Positions 1-13,435 are shown, numbered from the stretch's first letter. The stretch is DNA of 64,000 nucleotides from Lineus longissimus (GCF_910592395.1 NC_088317.1:4896001-4960000), one strand, 5' to 3'. Notes: generated by a model not told the origin, from the letters alone. Numbers and translations: made by a program.

Positions 1-3000
1 AAAAAAACTTTTTTGTATTGCGTCATTATCGCCAACTTTAAATCAGAATGAAACGATCTAAACTCGTATGAAGCATCGCCTTGGTTCGCAATGGACCCAT
101 AGTCTTCTCTCGTGACCTTCCACCTCAGCTTAAGACATATCAAATATCATTAATTTCCATACACCCTTTTTATCCGCAGCATCGGAGTGACAAAGACTGC
201 GCCGGATCGATATGATTCCGTCTTTTCTATTGACCCGTTTCAAACTCGCCTCGGGGTGGATATAAAACGTTGATCATGCGATTTAGCAGTCTTTGCGACA
301 CGCCATGCATTTATAGCGCAATATTGAAATTGTTACTAATTAGTGGCACTCAACTAATTATAATGGTTGTCAATATGAGGCTCGAGCCAGCTTTCTCGAT
401 TCACATGGAATTTTAAATGACAGTGAAACTTCTCTGAAAACACGCGGCAACAATACGGTCAAAATTGGCAAAAATATAGATAAATTTGGTGGGCGTTTAC
501 CGGTGAGTGCTTTGATGGTAAACCAATGGTTGGGAGTGAAATTGGCTTTCATCATGAGGTACCGCTGATTTAATCGGAAATCCTTTGTCTTTCGCTAATC
601 ACAACGTTGACCGAAGCTCCGCAGAGCCGGGACGTCATGCGAGGCGAAACAAAAGCACCCAACGAACAGTTCGCACGTTAGCCCAACAATTTCAAAATAT
701 CAGAGGGTTATATCAAAAAATGTGCATAAAACTGTGCGATTATCATTTCTCCTCGATTTTTAAATAAACAAATCCCGTTATGACTGTGCGGGGTTTCCTG
801 GTGCCGGAAATTGAGCGCGATGCGTTTCCCCGCGGTTGTTGACTCGACGTTGTCGGTCGCGCTGACCAGAGCGGCCTCCTAGTGATGTTAAACACCACGG
901 CCCGAGTTGACAAAGGACTGGATTAACGAGCTCCACTCTTAAAACATCACCGCCACTGATAATTGAGGATGCTGCCTCTCTAAATGGTGTTTATATTCCA
1001 TTGGAAATGAGGAATGGTGGACAGTACCAATTTGCTGTGGCGAATTCGAATTAATGGATAAAGGGCAGCGGGCGTGGAATAAAGTCAGACTATACTAACA
1101 TTCCTAAAACATTCAGGGATCTTGAATACCAAAGTTCAAATTAATTTTTGTATTCTTAGAAACTTTAGAGTTTTAACTAGCAATTGAATGGGAGTGTTTC
1201 TATATGGCCTTTTCGTCATTGAGCTCAGTTTTTCTTGCACATGCGCTTCCACCCATAACATAAAAATATGCACTTCTACACATAGAAAATACTTAGTAAC
1301 ACTTTTTTGCTTTAAAGTTCTTAAATTATTAACAATTTTTCTACTTCAACAACTTCTCACGGATTTCTTCAAGTTGTAATAATTTAACTTGACCAGTCAT
1401 TTCGAATTCCTCAGATGACAGATTCAAGAGTATTGAACAAGTTTTGATACTTAATCATAGCCCGCGGTGCCCGCTGGGCGGGTATTGACTTTTACCGGGG
1501 CTCCCTCCACAAACTATCAAAACCCAACACAATGGCCCCGGCCATAATGAAGGCTCCGATCTATTCTATTAGCGACATAGTATACAGTTATTATGAACTC
1601 TGTCAACTTGTTATATTTTCGTTTTAATATTCCTAATGCCAAGTCGAAACCCGATACGACTCATCTCAAATTCATTGTCAAGAAATGAAAAGGCTATTTT
1701 CTCATTTTGAAAAGCGCTGATATTTCTGCGGTCCTGTCGTGTCAATCGCGCGCAGACGATACGTGACACTTGTGAATATTATTTGAAATAAACACGGCGC
1801 GGCGATGTGACAGGCCGGCTCGCTTGGGACACTTTTTGATGGTACTTATCTTGCTGCGATCTCTTCGACCCACGCTCGGGGTTGGATGGCAGAGGTTAAG
1901 AGGTACACATCATCAAGAGGCGTCAATCAACCGTCAGTCCCCCGGACACCTGTGTCTCAGACTTTCCCACTTCGTTTCATTTGCCCGGACCGTTTTTTCT
2001 CGCTACCCATCCGTTCCACTCCTACAGCGCCTATGTATTGACGGCTAGCGTTTCTTGTTGCCGCGAGAGCTTAGTAATGTTTTAATTGGCAAATGTCTTG
2101 TTGGAGTGTGTGGGAAGCTAAAATGAAATATCGCATCTCGGAACATTTTCATTCATAACTGTCCATCCCATGTCTTTTAATCGGATTTTTTTTACGTTTC
2201 GAGCTCACCATCCTTAAGAGAAATAACTTGTTTTGTCCTGTGGTGTGTTTTTGTTATTTGTCTTTACCTTTAGGCTTCACCAGCCGCCCCGGGGGTTTCG
2301 TAGTACGTGTGAAAGATAACATTCCCACCCTATCTAACCCCAACAAGTTTTAAAACCTCGAACTTATCAGGCAGAAGCTCTCAGTGAGAGGTCTTTGAAG
2401 GGATGTTACGATCTCGGAACAGTGTGTGTCAATTCTCTGCAGTATTTCTGATGAGAAAAACGTCACGTGCATTGTCTCTCAAGAAAAACTGCATCATAAT
2501 TCTGAGAGGTCAACTATGAAAAGCAACTCTACGCTACTGCCTGTTGGCTATTGCAATTTCATATTACAACCAGAAACCAGATGACAGTAAGGATATTCTC
2601 TCACCGTTGTTACTCTCGTGAAAGTTGTACATCGTTCCTACCATCAATCTCTTCTAAGCCTTTATGATGAGATATCATTAGCCATATCATGGCTTTACAT
2701 TCTCAACACGGTCATCCTGTCATTGGTAGAATTACCTGACACTATCCACAAAAGCGCTTTATGGACATCTCAACAGCTTGAATCTCTTTGCTGACTTGAA
2801 GTAAATACGCTAAACAAATCCATTGATTCGAACGTTTGAATGGAAATGGAAACCAATTGGCTGGCAATGGATAAGTACAGTAAAATATATGCAACTGATA
2901 ATTTTGCAATATAGCTGGTCAGTAGCACACGTTGCTGAGGCAGTGGTCCATTTCAAACAAAAGGGAGCTTTTCTAGCTCAGAAACTAGCTGGAATGGGTA

Positions 3001-3300
3001 CCCAAAAAAATTGTAGTTTCACACGAAAGGGATAACAGTCAACGGAGCTGGTGACATTTGCCTGCGTCGTTTGATACAGGATGGATCATGCTTAACGTGT
3101 TATCAACAAACATACGGATCTCGATATGCTACTCGCAGTCTTTCAGTAGAAGGACTTATCTGCTATAAACAAAGACGAGAAGGATATAAGGCTGCCGACA
3201 GGCGACAGCCTTAGCCGAATGACAATAATGCTTCATATATTCTTCAATAATCTACGCCACTTCTAGAGCCAAGAAAGATATAAAAGATATGTAATCAGCG
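1..3300. other. Unique non-coding sequence, no gene seen
   Basis: All open frames here are short and overlap on both strands, and none resembles a known family. GC-richer, CpG-containing islands at about 780-1080, 1450-1560 and 1710-1830 stand out from the AT-rich surroundings. They carry densely mixed motifs (CCAAT-like, TAAT-core and GATA-like), which is the texture of invertebrate cis-regulatory DNA. No repeat, transposon end or splice-bounded exon was recognised. The regulatory reading is inference only. Confidence 0.4.
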
Positions 3301-4109
3301 GGGTTCCCTCGCTTTGTCGTACTTTAGAACGCATCGAGAAGCCATTTACGCTTTACTAAACAAGCTGTTTAAACGACCGCGGCACAAAACCAAATTCTCA
3401 ACATCAAGCGAACTTGAAAGAGTCCTCGTCACCTCTCGGGGAGAGAGCGTTGTGCGGAATCATCAAACTGACACCATGAATGCCCGCGCTAAAAGCAACG
3501 TTTGCCTCGCTGAATGGGCGACCGCGAGCAGCCCTTCCAACTCTGCCCACAGTTAGCGGGAGTACATCACGCCATTCTTTCGAGCAATAGGGGCATAACC
3601 TTTCTGATTGCAGTATTTTTTCTGCACCTACCCTGCGGATTTTGTTACCAACAAGTTCAAGCTAACTGAAGTTGTCAAAGCCTACACCCCGTGTTGAGGT
3701 ATTTCTTACAGCAACATAAAACTACGTGAAATCTTGTTCGAGTCAATGGCGCGCAGTTTGGCATGAACTTGAATTCTTTTGCTTGGACGCTATCTGGTTT
3801 TCTTGAACAGACAGCAATGAACCGTTCATTGTCATCATTAGTTGCTTTTATATAAACAAGTTGTTATATTTCAGAGGAATATTGGTGAGTTTTCAGTACT
3901 ATTCCGGCGCGTTAACATGATACAATGCGATCCGGTTGCAGTCTTTCCCACGATGAGTTAGAGATTGGCGAGTACTTAAGAAGAGTCATTCTCTCAAGTC
4001 GGAGCTCTTTTATCTCGAACTTTTATTTAAGTCAAGTCGCCGAACCTTGGATGATAACCACCTGTCCCACACTGCTTATACATGGATAGGCAAAGGTGTC
4101 CATTGATTG
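3301..4109. other. Unique non-coding sequence, no gene seen
   Basis: An 80-residue open frame lies at 3314-3556 on the plus strand. It has no recognisable domain, no start context of note and no splice-site pair. Nothing else stands out up to the degenerate repeat that follows. Confidence 0.4.
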
Positions 4110-4400
4110 ATCTTTGACGGGGTTAGTCATCAACGTTCCATCCACGGGCCTTTCCATTGATAGATGATGGAGAATCTTCAGCATAGATCCATGGATGGAA
4201 CCCATGGTCGTATTTATCATGGGCCCATCATTGATCCATGGAAATAATTCGTTTTTTGAAGAAGTTTTTTGACGGGCCATCAAAGAATTGATATTGGCAT
4301 TGGTGCGCTATTCTTATTTTCAAGAATTCTGAGGACTTACCGTCATTGGGCCTATGATGAAAGTCGCATCAGTGGAACGTCTATGGGCCATCAGTTGTTT
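4110..4400. repeat. Degenerate short repeats built on GGGCC(C)ATCA / ATTGAT
   Basis: Variants of a motif combining GGGCC, CAT(C) and an adjacent TGAT occur near 4143, 4221, 4274, 4348 and 4384, interspersed with ATCCATGG palindromes. Spacing is irregular (about 35-80 bp), so this is a decayed tandem array or simple-sequence cluster and not a clean minisatellite. The 83-residue minus-strand open frame at 4032-4283 is a product of this repetition and shows no domain. Confidence 0.3.
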
Positions 4401-5565
4401 AACAATGAAATGAATTAGCCCATAACTGTTGCTCATATAAGTTGGCTGTTGCTATGTTATTTTCAAAATCTCAATTGCCAGAACAGGCTTTTAGCTTCGC
4501 CGTCAGTCATATTGATAAACCACGTGAAATAATTGATATCAATATAAACGACAATAACCAATAATAATAAAACTGCAGGTAAATAATCAACTTGCCAAAG
4601 GAATTCATTTTTATATTGGTATTTAGATTGATCGTTGGTCTAATTAGCTCCAGTTTGAAACCCCCGCGGGAATGGCGGGTAATATTTGGTATAAAGTGAC
4701 CTTGACCTTGGTGGAAGTTTTTTGCAGTCTATTGCTGATCGTTGGAGGCGAGTTTTCAAGAGAATGTTCTCAGAAACGCTAACCTTACCTTTCGTATAAG
4801 CCTTACTTTTTTTGTATAAACCTTATTTTTTTTGGCATATACATGTACCTTGTTTTTGTATTAAACTTACTTTTCGTATATATACGGTGAGGTTTAAAAG
4901 GAGAAGTTGTCCCTGGGGCCGGGATAGTTATATTTTGACCTTGACCTCGAGATGCTCAATTCAGATTTTTTTATTTGTTTTTGGCAGACGGTTTAAAGGT
5001 TTTATAATGTTCGTTTTAGGCAAGTAAGTATACTATAATGCATTTTATTAATAGCAATCGTAATTACAAAAGTTAAGCCCTGAAGTATGTCAAAAGATAT
5101 ACCATTTCACCTGATTTCTGCTACATGAACGCGAGGTATAGACATTGTCATATCCCTCGACAATCTTGTCGACAGAATCACTGGGCGCAATCAGCGTGGG
5201 TTACCCAACCAGTCTAGATCTCCCTTATTCCCTGCGAACTTTAATCACCGACAATATTGGCAAACTCCGCCGGTAATTTAGTACCCTGATATAAACGTGG
5301 CCTCTTGATTGCCCAGGGGACTGGTCTGGCCGGGTCGAGCTAAAATAATTTCGCATTTAGCGCGGCGCGGTAGGCGAAGAAGGCGGCATTAATTTGCCAG
5401 ATCGGTTCGAGTCGACTGGGTGGCTTTCCTGGGGTGGATTTATGGCACGATGCTCTGTCGATTAAATCATTGTCTGTAGAGTGATGAACTTCATTGAGGG
5501 TGAGGATTGTTTGGATCGTACATATGCAGAGGATGGAAGGTTAAGCCCTAATGCTCGAAAGATCA
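4401..5565. other. Unique non-coding sequence with two nuclear-receptor-like direct repeats
   Basis: Tandem TGACCT half-sites occur at 4697-4711 (TGACCTTGACCTTGG) and 4936-4950 (TGACCTTGACCTCGA). On the minus strand these read TCAAGGTCA, the extended half-site of NR5A/ERR-type receptors. The same words are also part of common dispersed repeats in marine invertebrates, so function is not implied. A CpG-containing block at 5270-5480 looks like single-copy, possibly regulatory DNA. No gene was recognised. Confidence 0.35.
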
Positions 5566-5805
5566 GAAGGAATATGGTTGGAATGATACCATCGCAATAT
5601 TTTATGTACAAACGCACCAAAAGATAGAAGGGATATGGTCAGATTGATACCATCACAATAGTTTATGACCTCTTGCACAAAAAAGTTAAGTAGGCATATG
5701 GTCAGATTGATACCATCACAATAGTTTATGACCTCCTGCACAAAAAAGTTAAGTAGGCATATGGTCAGATTGATACCATCACAATATTTTATAGCTGCTA
5801 AAAGA
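5566..5805. repeat. 63-bp minisatellite, four units
   Basis: The word ATATGGT starts at 5572, 5633, 5696 and 5759, giving spacings of 61, 63 and 63 bp. Units 3 and 4 are nearly identical, while unit 1 is diverged. Because 63 is a multiple of three, the minus strand stays open across the array (5541-5888) and reads as a 21-residue repeat (core YCDGINLTICLLNFFVQEVI). There is no flanking coding evidence, so this is treated as a minisatellite. Confidence 0.85.
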
Positions 5806-8800
5806 TTAAGAGATAAGATAATGAGAGAAAATGGGCGTGTTGTAACGTCGATATGGTTTAGTTTAGGTTTTGATTTATTAATTTTCAATATGCCGGTGTG
5901 ACAGCGGATATAGTCCCCCTGGAGTCATAGTCCGGTAGCATTGTATTTGGCCAATTAAGCAGCATGATCTATTGTACCGCTAACCCTAACCAAAACATTT
6001 AGCAATGCGGGCTCTTGTTACACGGACTATCAGCCCTAGGACTACTATCCCCGCCACACCGGCGTAAATCTGCCTCAGTAAAGATCATGATTGAAATTTT
6101 CACATGTTGTAAAAATAAAGAGGTGCAAAATTTTTTAGGCCTATAGCACCAACCGGACGTACATGTAGATGCACATGGCATTTTGCCGTAATTGGGTTTC
6201 TGGGCCTACGTTCCCCCCATGCTATCAGTTCACCCTAATTGATCGATAATCCACTACAAATAACCAATATTCGTCTTAACTCAGATCGAACTGCGTATCG
6301 ATCCGATCAGGTTCCAATATAGTTTAGGTTTTTTTCAATCGAATAACCTTTTATCTCTACGCTCATATTGTTCGGTATTTACAAAATGATTTGAATATTT
6401 CACGATGTATTTGCTATTCAATTATCCTTTTTAGTGAGTTAACCCTGTTTTAACGAATCCCAAATCGAAAAATGTGATTTACATTCTGTGCTACATATGT
6501 TCTGAAACTTTAAAAGTAGTTAAATTAATTTTAGGCAACTGTGTAAAATCCTGCGCAATCATGAAAATTATGGTTTCTCGAATATAACTGATGTTACGAA
6601 AACGAGGCTCATTGCTTTGTAGACGGTCAACAGTGCTATGCTGCAAGTACAAATGTAAGCTGTATGCTTCGAAGAATTTGTTCTACCATTTTAAAACTGC
6701 CCGGCCATCAACTTGGAAGAAAAAAGAAGTTTGATCGCCCGATGAAGAAATGAGTAATGGTACATACAATTGTAACCGGATTTTGGATTGGATATTCCAG
6801 GTAGCTTTTTTTCTATTGACCAATCAGAATGCTCCTTGCAAACTGCTTTTACTTCATGTGACGACAAATACAAATACCCACAGGAAACACCTATACATCT
6901 AGCTCTATGTAGCCAGCTTTTTCACAAAAAGCCATGCAGCTTAATGTCAACTCATACTTTTTCCATATACATGTATCACCAGTGGAGATCAACAAACTGA
7001 GACATTTAGTATTCACATGTTGTATATTAGGAATTGGCCTTAAGGGCTCATCATTATATTGTTTGGTCTCCGGTAGTCAACGCACTTCATTCCTATATTA
7101 TTGATAAGCAATTACTTTATTGCTTGAGAGAGAAAATAGAAACCAATTATCATATTTACGCCATTAAATTCGCAAGAAGTGATCGGATATACTTATAGTT
7201 CCATTGCAAAACGCACTCTGCCGACGAGGTTTATTGACGAGGTTGGTTGGTCGACAGGACTGCGACATTTCCCCCCAAACAACCCCTGACATGGCATCAG
7301 CCGCTGCCAGTTTCAGAGATAAGGGCGGCTAGACCTGGTTCGAAGGCGGGGGATATCACCACGATATTTAGCAAATCTGATAGCTTGCGGCCGAGTGAGC
7401 ACCCATTCCGGGTATGTTTACCAAGAAATGGGCCATGTCGTTCGTGTCATCTTAGATTTATCCCGAGCAAACAGAAAGTGATCAAGGTTATCTCGTCCGC
7501 GTCTCGAAGACAAATACCATCTTTGTCAGTCAATTTAGCCTCGTACCAATCACTGCAATAGACAAGGGGAACGCTGCGTGAATGCTGTGTCATCTTCGCG
7601 CGTCTGAGACGAGATAATGGCCATTAGTGCGACTGGGCGCGATGATCATCACGGTTACTCGTTTACGTCTATATTTAATTACGGCCTAGAGTCGTTTAAA
7701 ACAAATGGGGAAATAACCACTTTATTAGTGGAGATTGCCTCAAGGGGAGACGTACACAGCGCTAAGGAATACTAATGTGTTCAGATTGATAGCACGAGTA
7801 GTCGCCAGATGCTTAGTTGCTGATGCTGAAGAACGCTGAAAAAGAAACCTGCGGCGATTCGCGGGTCGTTTTGCACCACACCCTTAGAAATAAAGTTTTT
7901 CACGGGCGCGTGGCCTACATGTATCACGAACCCTTTTTATAATTTTTTCCATGAAACGATTATCTTGGCTCTTCGTATCACTCGAATGCATGCACCTTCA
8001 ATGATTTTCTAGAAAACCCGTTTTTCGGCAACCCTTTCCGTTTTTCCTAAGAACCTTAAAGTACTGTTTATCTCCCGCCTGTGAATAGCCAATATAGGCC
8101 TTTATAGGAAATCTCGAAGGGTTCCATATCTGCGCCCGTGAAACACCCTGAAAACCTTTTTTGTAGAGGTCACGAATGGTGGTTCTGATTATGTTTTGTG
8201 TTTCGTTTCTACGTTTCTGTTTTGTTTCAGTGTTTTACAACTACCCGAACACTTGACTAGCCAGATGTAAAATCGTATTCACCGACGTTATTTTCAATGA
8301 TTTAATTTGGTTCGCCTAATTTCAGTGCAATGGTCTCGTAAAACAATCAGTGTCGGGCATATCACGCTTCGTGGAGACCGATGCGACGGAAAAAAATTGA
8401 CAAACGAGAATGGACTCAGTTCTGAAGAGAAGAGGAATTGACAGCGGGATTGGGACTGCGCAAGACAAAGAATAACCAATTTCAATTTACAGGGTTTGTC
8501 AAATATATATACATAATGGAACTTATAGAGCGCAATATCCAGACAATCTCGCCTCTCAAAGCGTTATATTACATCAATTGGCTGAATGCCCTTCCAAAAA
8601 GAAGGGTCTTGAGAAGGGCTTTGAAGATATGCAGCGAGGACAGTTGCAAAAAGACACAACAGGATATTCTACGGGAAGGGTAGTTGACCTGTGTTAGGCC
8701 GTTACTGCTTGAAAACTATTCGTCATTGTCCTATTTCATGTCGAGGTACAGGAATATATTTGGGCACACCGTTTATCAATAAGTTTACCAACCAATGAAG

Positions 8801-10849
8801 TAGCAGGCATAACCTGCTCTAATGTGTAAATATGTTTATACATCCTGCATATTTCAGTTCTATATGATCCAGCCTAGATGAAACATATATCAAACGTTGA
8901 TAAAGATATTTCGGGTGTCCGGAAATAGAACGCTTTATTCGATAATCGATATACCAGTTTTTCAAAGGCAAGTAGAGATACTAGAAGGACATTGCCAACG
9001 ATGCTGAAGTCTTTATCCCTATCTGGCGTGCACCATGGGGATTTCTTGCTAGATGAGATAATCAGCCCGATATTGAGCAATCTACAGCGTATCAAGCTGC
9101 AATATTGGACATATCGGGTATCTAATAAAGAAATAGAGATTAGTGAGAAAAAATGGAGATTTTCTCATTTTCATCATCCTGGTGCATCGCGATGGATACC
9201 GTTGACACGATATTGGAGGGTGTAGAATGAGAAAGTAACGTTCTTTCTTTGGAGTTTAGGGTAGATTTTCAGTGTATGCGACTTCCTTGAATCGCACAGC
9301 GCATGCGACACTGATCGCAAAGCGAAAGTTAAAGCTTTGTTGGTTGGGTGTAGTGAAGCACAAAATAACAAAGCCGGGATGCGAGCGTTCTCTCAATTGC
9401 ACTGAGTGAAAAGTGGCGATATAAACATTGAAAATGATAGTGGCCACATACTCCATTATTATAATTCCTTATTGAATCTTCGTATATAGGTGATCTATCT
9501 CTGTTACTTTTCACCCGATGGGTCATTTACCAACAACAACATCCAGATTCTACTTTCTGTTTCAAAAACTGTCTCATAGTACAAAATACAATGCATCGCC
9601 CAAACGTACCAGTCCACAAATAAATACAACTGTTTCTGGCACGGATTACATTACTCGGACAGCACGCGCAAAAAAATGGCAAGGAAATGAAATGATCATT
9701 GTTTGGGGTGACACATGACAATCTGGTGTGTGGCAGCCTGTCCCCAGAGTTGAGATAGATCCCGAGTAGGATCTAATTAAACCACTGCCTACTACTAATA
9801 TATTAAATTCCGTCTGTAGCCCATTTCATTATACGCTATAGCGAGATTGAAATTATCCGGGATGCTATTGGGACTCGGCGATATTAATTCGGATATGCGT
9901 TTAAGTCGTCCGCGGTGGCGATTTGGTGGCGGAATATGAGGCAATTGGTTCGTCACTTTGATTTCTTTGACAGCTGAATAGAGAGTGGATTGCTAGCCTA
10001 ACATTCTCTCTGACCCTTTCCTGGCCGGGAAATCATGCACAACGGTGCATTAACCCTTTGGAAGGTTGTGGGTGAGATGATTTCCCTTTTTCTAGAGTGA
10101 ATCTGCTGAAGAAGAGCTACCTGCTGTATCGCCAGTTATTTGAGGAGTGTCTCGAGATAACCTCAGAGAATGCAAGTGTCAAATAGGATCCCCGTCACCA
10201 GGACAATCTGTCTAATGATCTTTAAAATGGTTACACCGGTCTAGAATTATTATTTTAAATACAGCGCTGCAGTAGATTTTGAAGAATTACAGAGCACATA
10301 CAAGTCCTGTACTTTACTTCCCATGACAGAAGCCTTCATAGGTTTTAGCTTAGAAATAAGTCCATCATAAGATCATGTTCGAGCGAAATATCAGAAGGTC
10401 ATAAGATTTCTTGATTCTGATTGCCTTCTGTTTCGAACTTCTTTTTGTTTTACTTTTCACGAGGGAGGTTTTACCTCAAGATCATACCATCTCGCCTCCC
10501 CATTACTTCTGCAATGAACAAGAGGGAACTGTGAAGGATTTCCCCTTTCCTGCATTCACTCCAGTCGCCCGGTATCAGTTAGTTACACCGGTCACGCAAC
10601 CTCCCCCAATTAGAGGAGTAATTAGAAAGCAACTGGAGTGCCAAGTCCGGAAAGCATCCTTTCACACGTTCACGAGAAAATCGTAGGGTTTGTCACGACA
10701 TGGAATCAGGCTGACCGTATCCCTATCAGCAGACACGGCAGGTAAATTGAGACCTAAGATTTTAATTCTACACGTTTAGCCATCTAACTCAGGATATTGG
10801 TCCATACCTGTGGAGGTAATTGCGTGTAATGTGCAATGCAGTTTAGAGG
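5806..10849. other. Unique non-coding sequence, no gene seen
   Basis: This is about 5 kb without a recognisable gene or transposon. The 104-residue open frame at 7247-7561 has no domain. GC-richer islands at about 7560-7700 and 9840-9990 are the most regulatory-looking parts. TACATGTA palindromes occur at 6160, 6968 and 7916. A non-canonical TTG-initiated frame at 10411-10686 begins with a hydrophobic stretch but has no cleavage motif or family resemblance, and I do not call it. Confidence 0.4.
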
Positions 10850-11030
10850 ATAGCGTGACGTCACGAGGGACGGCGCACTGATTGGTTGGTAGTGCCAAAT
10901 CGTCCGTGAGATTCACTTAATCGGCTATAGCGGAATCTGCACGACGTAAGATTATTCGATTGGTTAATAGACCCTTTTAAAGATTATGGTCAGAGAAGTG
11001 AATAAAAGATATGCTGTTGCGGATGACATT
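10850..11030 (+). promoter_or_regulatory. Candidate promoter: palindromic CRE, two CCAAT boxes, TATA-like element
   Basis: A 12-bp perfect palindrome containing a full cAMP-response element (CGTGACGTCACG) lies at 10854-10865. It is followed by inverted CCAAT boxes (ATTGG) at 10881-10885 and 10959-10963 and by an AATAAAAG TATA-like element at 11001-11008. The order and 40-80 bp spacing fit a CREB plus NF-Y promoter transcribed rightward, with initiation near 11030. No convincing coding start follows, so it could equally be an enhancer or chance. Confidence 0.25.
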
Positions 11031-12785
11031 TTAACAGTCTTGTATGCATCCACACGCGGAGATTCTTTAGGCCTCTCTCCATATCTATTTTCTCTTTCTC
11101 TTGCACATTGAGTCGATCAGACCGATGTTACGTGAGACGTTGAAGAGTTGAAATGAACACCAAAACATCGATTAATATTACTCTCTCCTGATTAGTGACA
11201 AATGCAAACCCATCCCTCTAGTTTTTAGGGAGTCAACGGTTGTTTTTGTTGTGACTTCCGAAAGAAATGCCAGCAATATTTCTTCAGGCGACCCTTAGAA
11301 AGACCGCCTACCAAAGATTAATGCCTTATAAACTCTCGCAAAACCGGAAATGTTTCCTTGTCGTCATTAAGATCAAATAATGATTGATGGTATTCTTAAA
11401 TTTCAAGGTCTCCGCGGAACAAACAAAAAGAAAGAAGTGTTTCATTCATCATGCGGGGTGGAAGATGGCATTTAAATTGCACAAACGTGATTTTTGGTGA
11501 TTTTGTTCCCAATCCCTGCTACCTGGGGTCTAATTAGTAACGACCCTCGGCCAATTAGCGGTGTCTTCTGTAACCGAAAGATTCGGGTGCAGCTCGGAGC
11601 AGATGATGTGCACACAGGTGGCTTGTCCGGACAATGGCGCCATGTCGGAGCCGTCATAACGCATTATTTGACCTTGCCGGGATGATCAATCATAGGTACA
11701 TATGGGTCTGAGGGCAGGGAAAACTTTCGCTTCTTGTACAGGACGTGGTTGTTTTATCCTTGTGATAATAATCGTGTGGGAAAGCATGGCAGTGTTATCA
11801 AACTATCTGCCTTCCGAATTCAGGACTAGATTTGGTAACGCTTGTACCAGCTCCTACATGTCCAAGCTGGTCCAGTCAATCACAGTACACTAAATGTCAA
11901 TTCACGTATTGAAAGGTTGCTTTTTTTACTGACAATACGATTATCTCACTTAATGTTCGAATAAATTGCACCAATAACTCAAAAGACACAATTGCTGCTT
12001 GAAGTGCTTTGAGAGTAAGGTTCGTTTTGTAATGTTCCTTTAGGCACATCATTCAAGATCTCATACGATATATAGACAGAGGCTCTCTCAAAGTGACTTC
12101 AACACAGAACAAAAGCATTTCTCGCGTTTGCCTGTAGCCTGTCAGTCTGTATCCCGGGTGTTGCGTGCCAGTCACCCTCGCTCCATCCCCGATGCCGCGA
12201 CCCATTGTCCGTCCAGTCACCTGTGTTAAGCGACCACGGACCCGAGTTAATCACCAACAAAGCCATCGATAATTATCACCGTCATATCTCAGTCCCATCG
12301 ACTACAGCAGCGAACAATGTCCATCACCTAGAACTCTTTTACAGGATAGCAATTTTCGTTATGGCGCATCCCGGGGAAAACAATGGAACATGTGTTCGAA
12401 CGTACACACGGTGCGTGCATTTGATGCGCGCTCAAGGCCACGCTATGATATGTCGCAAAGGATGTACGTGTATACTATTGTTGATTTTATCATTAAAATT
12501 GCAAAATGGGCCGGAAAGATTGTGGTAAATTGTTGGAGCCAAATGGTCAAATATGATGAAAACACAAAAGATTCCAATTAAATAGTTCTATCAATGTTGT
12601 CATTATTATTATTTTGATTGTAACACGGTTCGGTGAAATGTTAAATGAAATGAAAAATAAATGAAAGTTAATGTAGAAAATGATGAAAGTGTGTTAGGTT
12701 TATTTGATGTCGTTGATAAATAGATAAATTCAGTCCTTTGTAGTTTTTACGAAGCTGTGGTAATTCAAAGTGATCTTATGTGTTT
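11031..12785. other. Unique non-coding sequence, no gene seen
   Basis: Several overlapping open frames of 60-107 residues lie on both strands (the longest at 12205-12528). None has recognisable domain content or splice-site support. From about 12590 the sequence becomes strongly AT-rich, leading into the retroelement-like block. Confidence 0.4.
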
Positions 12786-13250
12786 TCATTATTTATTTAT
12801 TTATTTAATCGTACATAATAGTACATTCAACAGAGTGCAGTGCTGTATTGTGCAGTGAGAAAAATAAATAGATGGAAGAACATTTTAAAACAAGTTAGAA
12901 ACAGGCAGCGAATGCCACAACTAATTACCAGTGATACTCAATTGAACTTGTTTATACAGATATTATATTGGCCATCAACAAATTATTCAGTCTCAGGTGT
13001 CTGTAGAATTTAGTTTACACATAAATCATTTAATATAGTATTAATCTCATCAAGATTAAAGAAATTGCGGTCTCTATTGTCTCTCGAACTTATCATATCT
13101 CTGATGACATTTGCCTTGTCTCTTAGAATGACTGTTGCATCATTTAAAAAAACAGTTTTATTTATAGAAATCTGTGTAACATCATATTTTGTAACACCCA
13201 CTTTTGCACACACGGTATGTTTATTCGTTCTTGCAGGCTAAGGCCTATAT
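12786..13250 (-). pseudogene. Coding-like fragment with 3' UTR-like tail and (AAAT)n end; possible non-LTR retrotransposon 3' remnant
   Basis: On the minus strand a frame open from about 13240 ends at a stop near 13010. Its composition is unusually protein-like (for example ATVILRDKANVIRDM and FFNLDEINTILNDL). It is followed by about 200 bp of AT-rich sequence and then an (AAAT)n run at 12788-12807 that includes AATAAA signals. A coding end, a short untranslated stretch and a short tetranucleotide tail are the architecture of many non-LTR retrotransposon 3' ends. No catalytic motif is visible and I do not recognise the family. It could instead be the last exon of an unknown gene. Confidence 0.3.
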
Positions 13251-13435
13251 CGACACCTTCATGAAAGCTGTTACGTGATGTCGATGTTATCAAGCTTAGC
13301 CCAGATAACCCTTCGATAAGACAACAGACCAAAGGGAATTCAGGCCTAGGTGTGAGCGGGCTTTGTTTTATGACAATGGTCCATGTACATGTATCTGGCT
13401 GGGTCTGAATTCTTTTAACTGCGAGGAAACGGGCA
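13251..13435 (+). mobile_element. Dispersed repeat R1, copy A
   Basis: This about 180-bp segment is homologous to four others in the window (28441-28550, 30703-30873, 53409-53569, 55301-55360). Shared blocks are a TCGATGTTATCAAG-type core, a GATAACCCTTCGATAAGA-type block, an AGCGGGCTTTGTTT block and a CTGCGAGGAAACGGG-type end. It has no coding capacity. The copies are diverged but collinear, as expected of a non-autonomous transposon or SINE-like family. Copies A and D share one orientation, while B, C and E have the other. The strand assignment is arbitrary. Confidence 0.65.

Noticed and set aside
10411-10686. Secreted protein with N-terminal hydrophobic segment
   Set aside because: Non-ATG start, no cleavage motif, no family resemblance, and length within the chance range.
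11005-11035. Reverse transcriptase YADD-like motif (YAVADD)
   Set aside because: Spacing is wrong and no other RT block is present in the frame.
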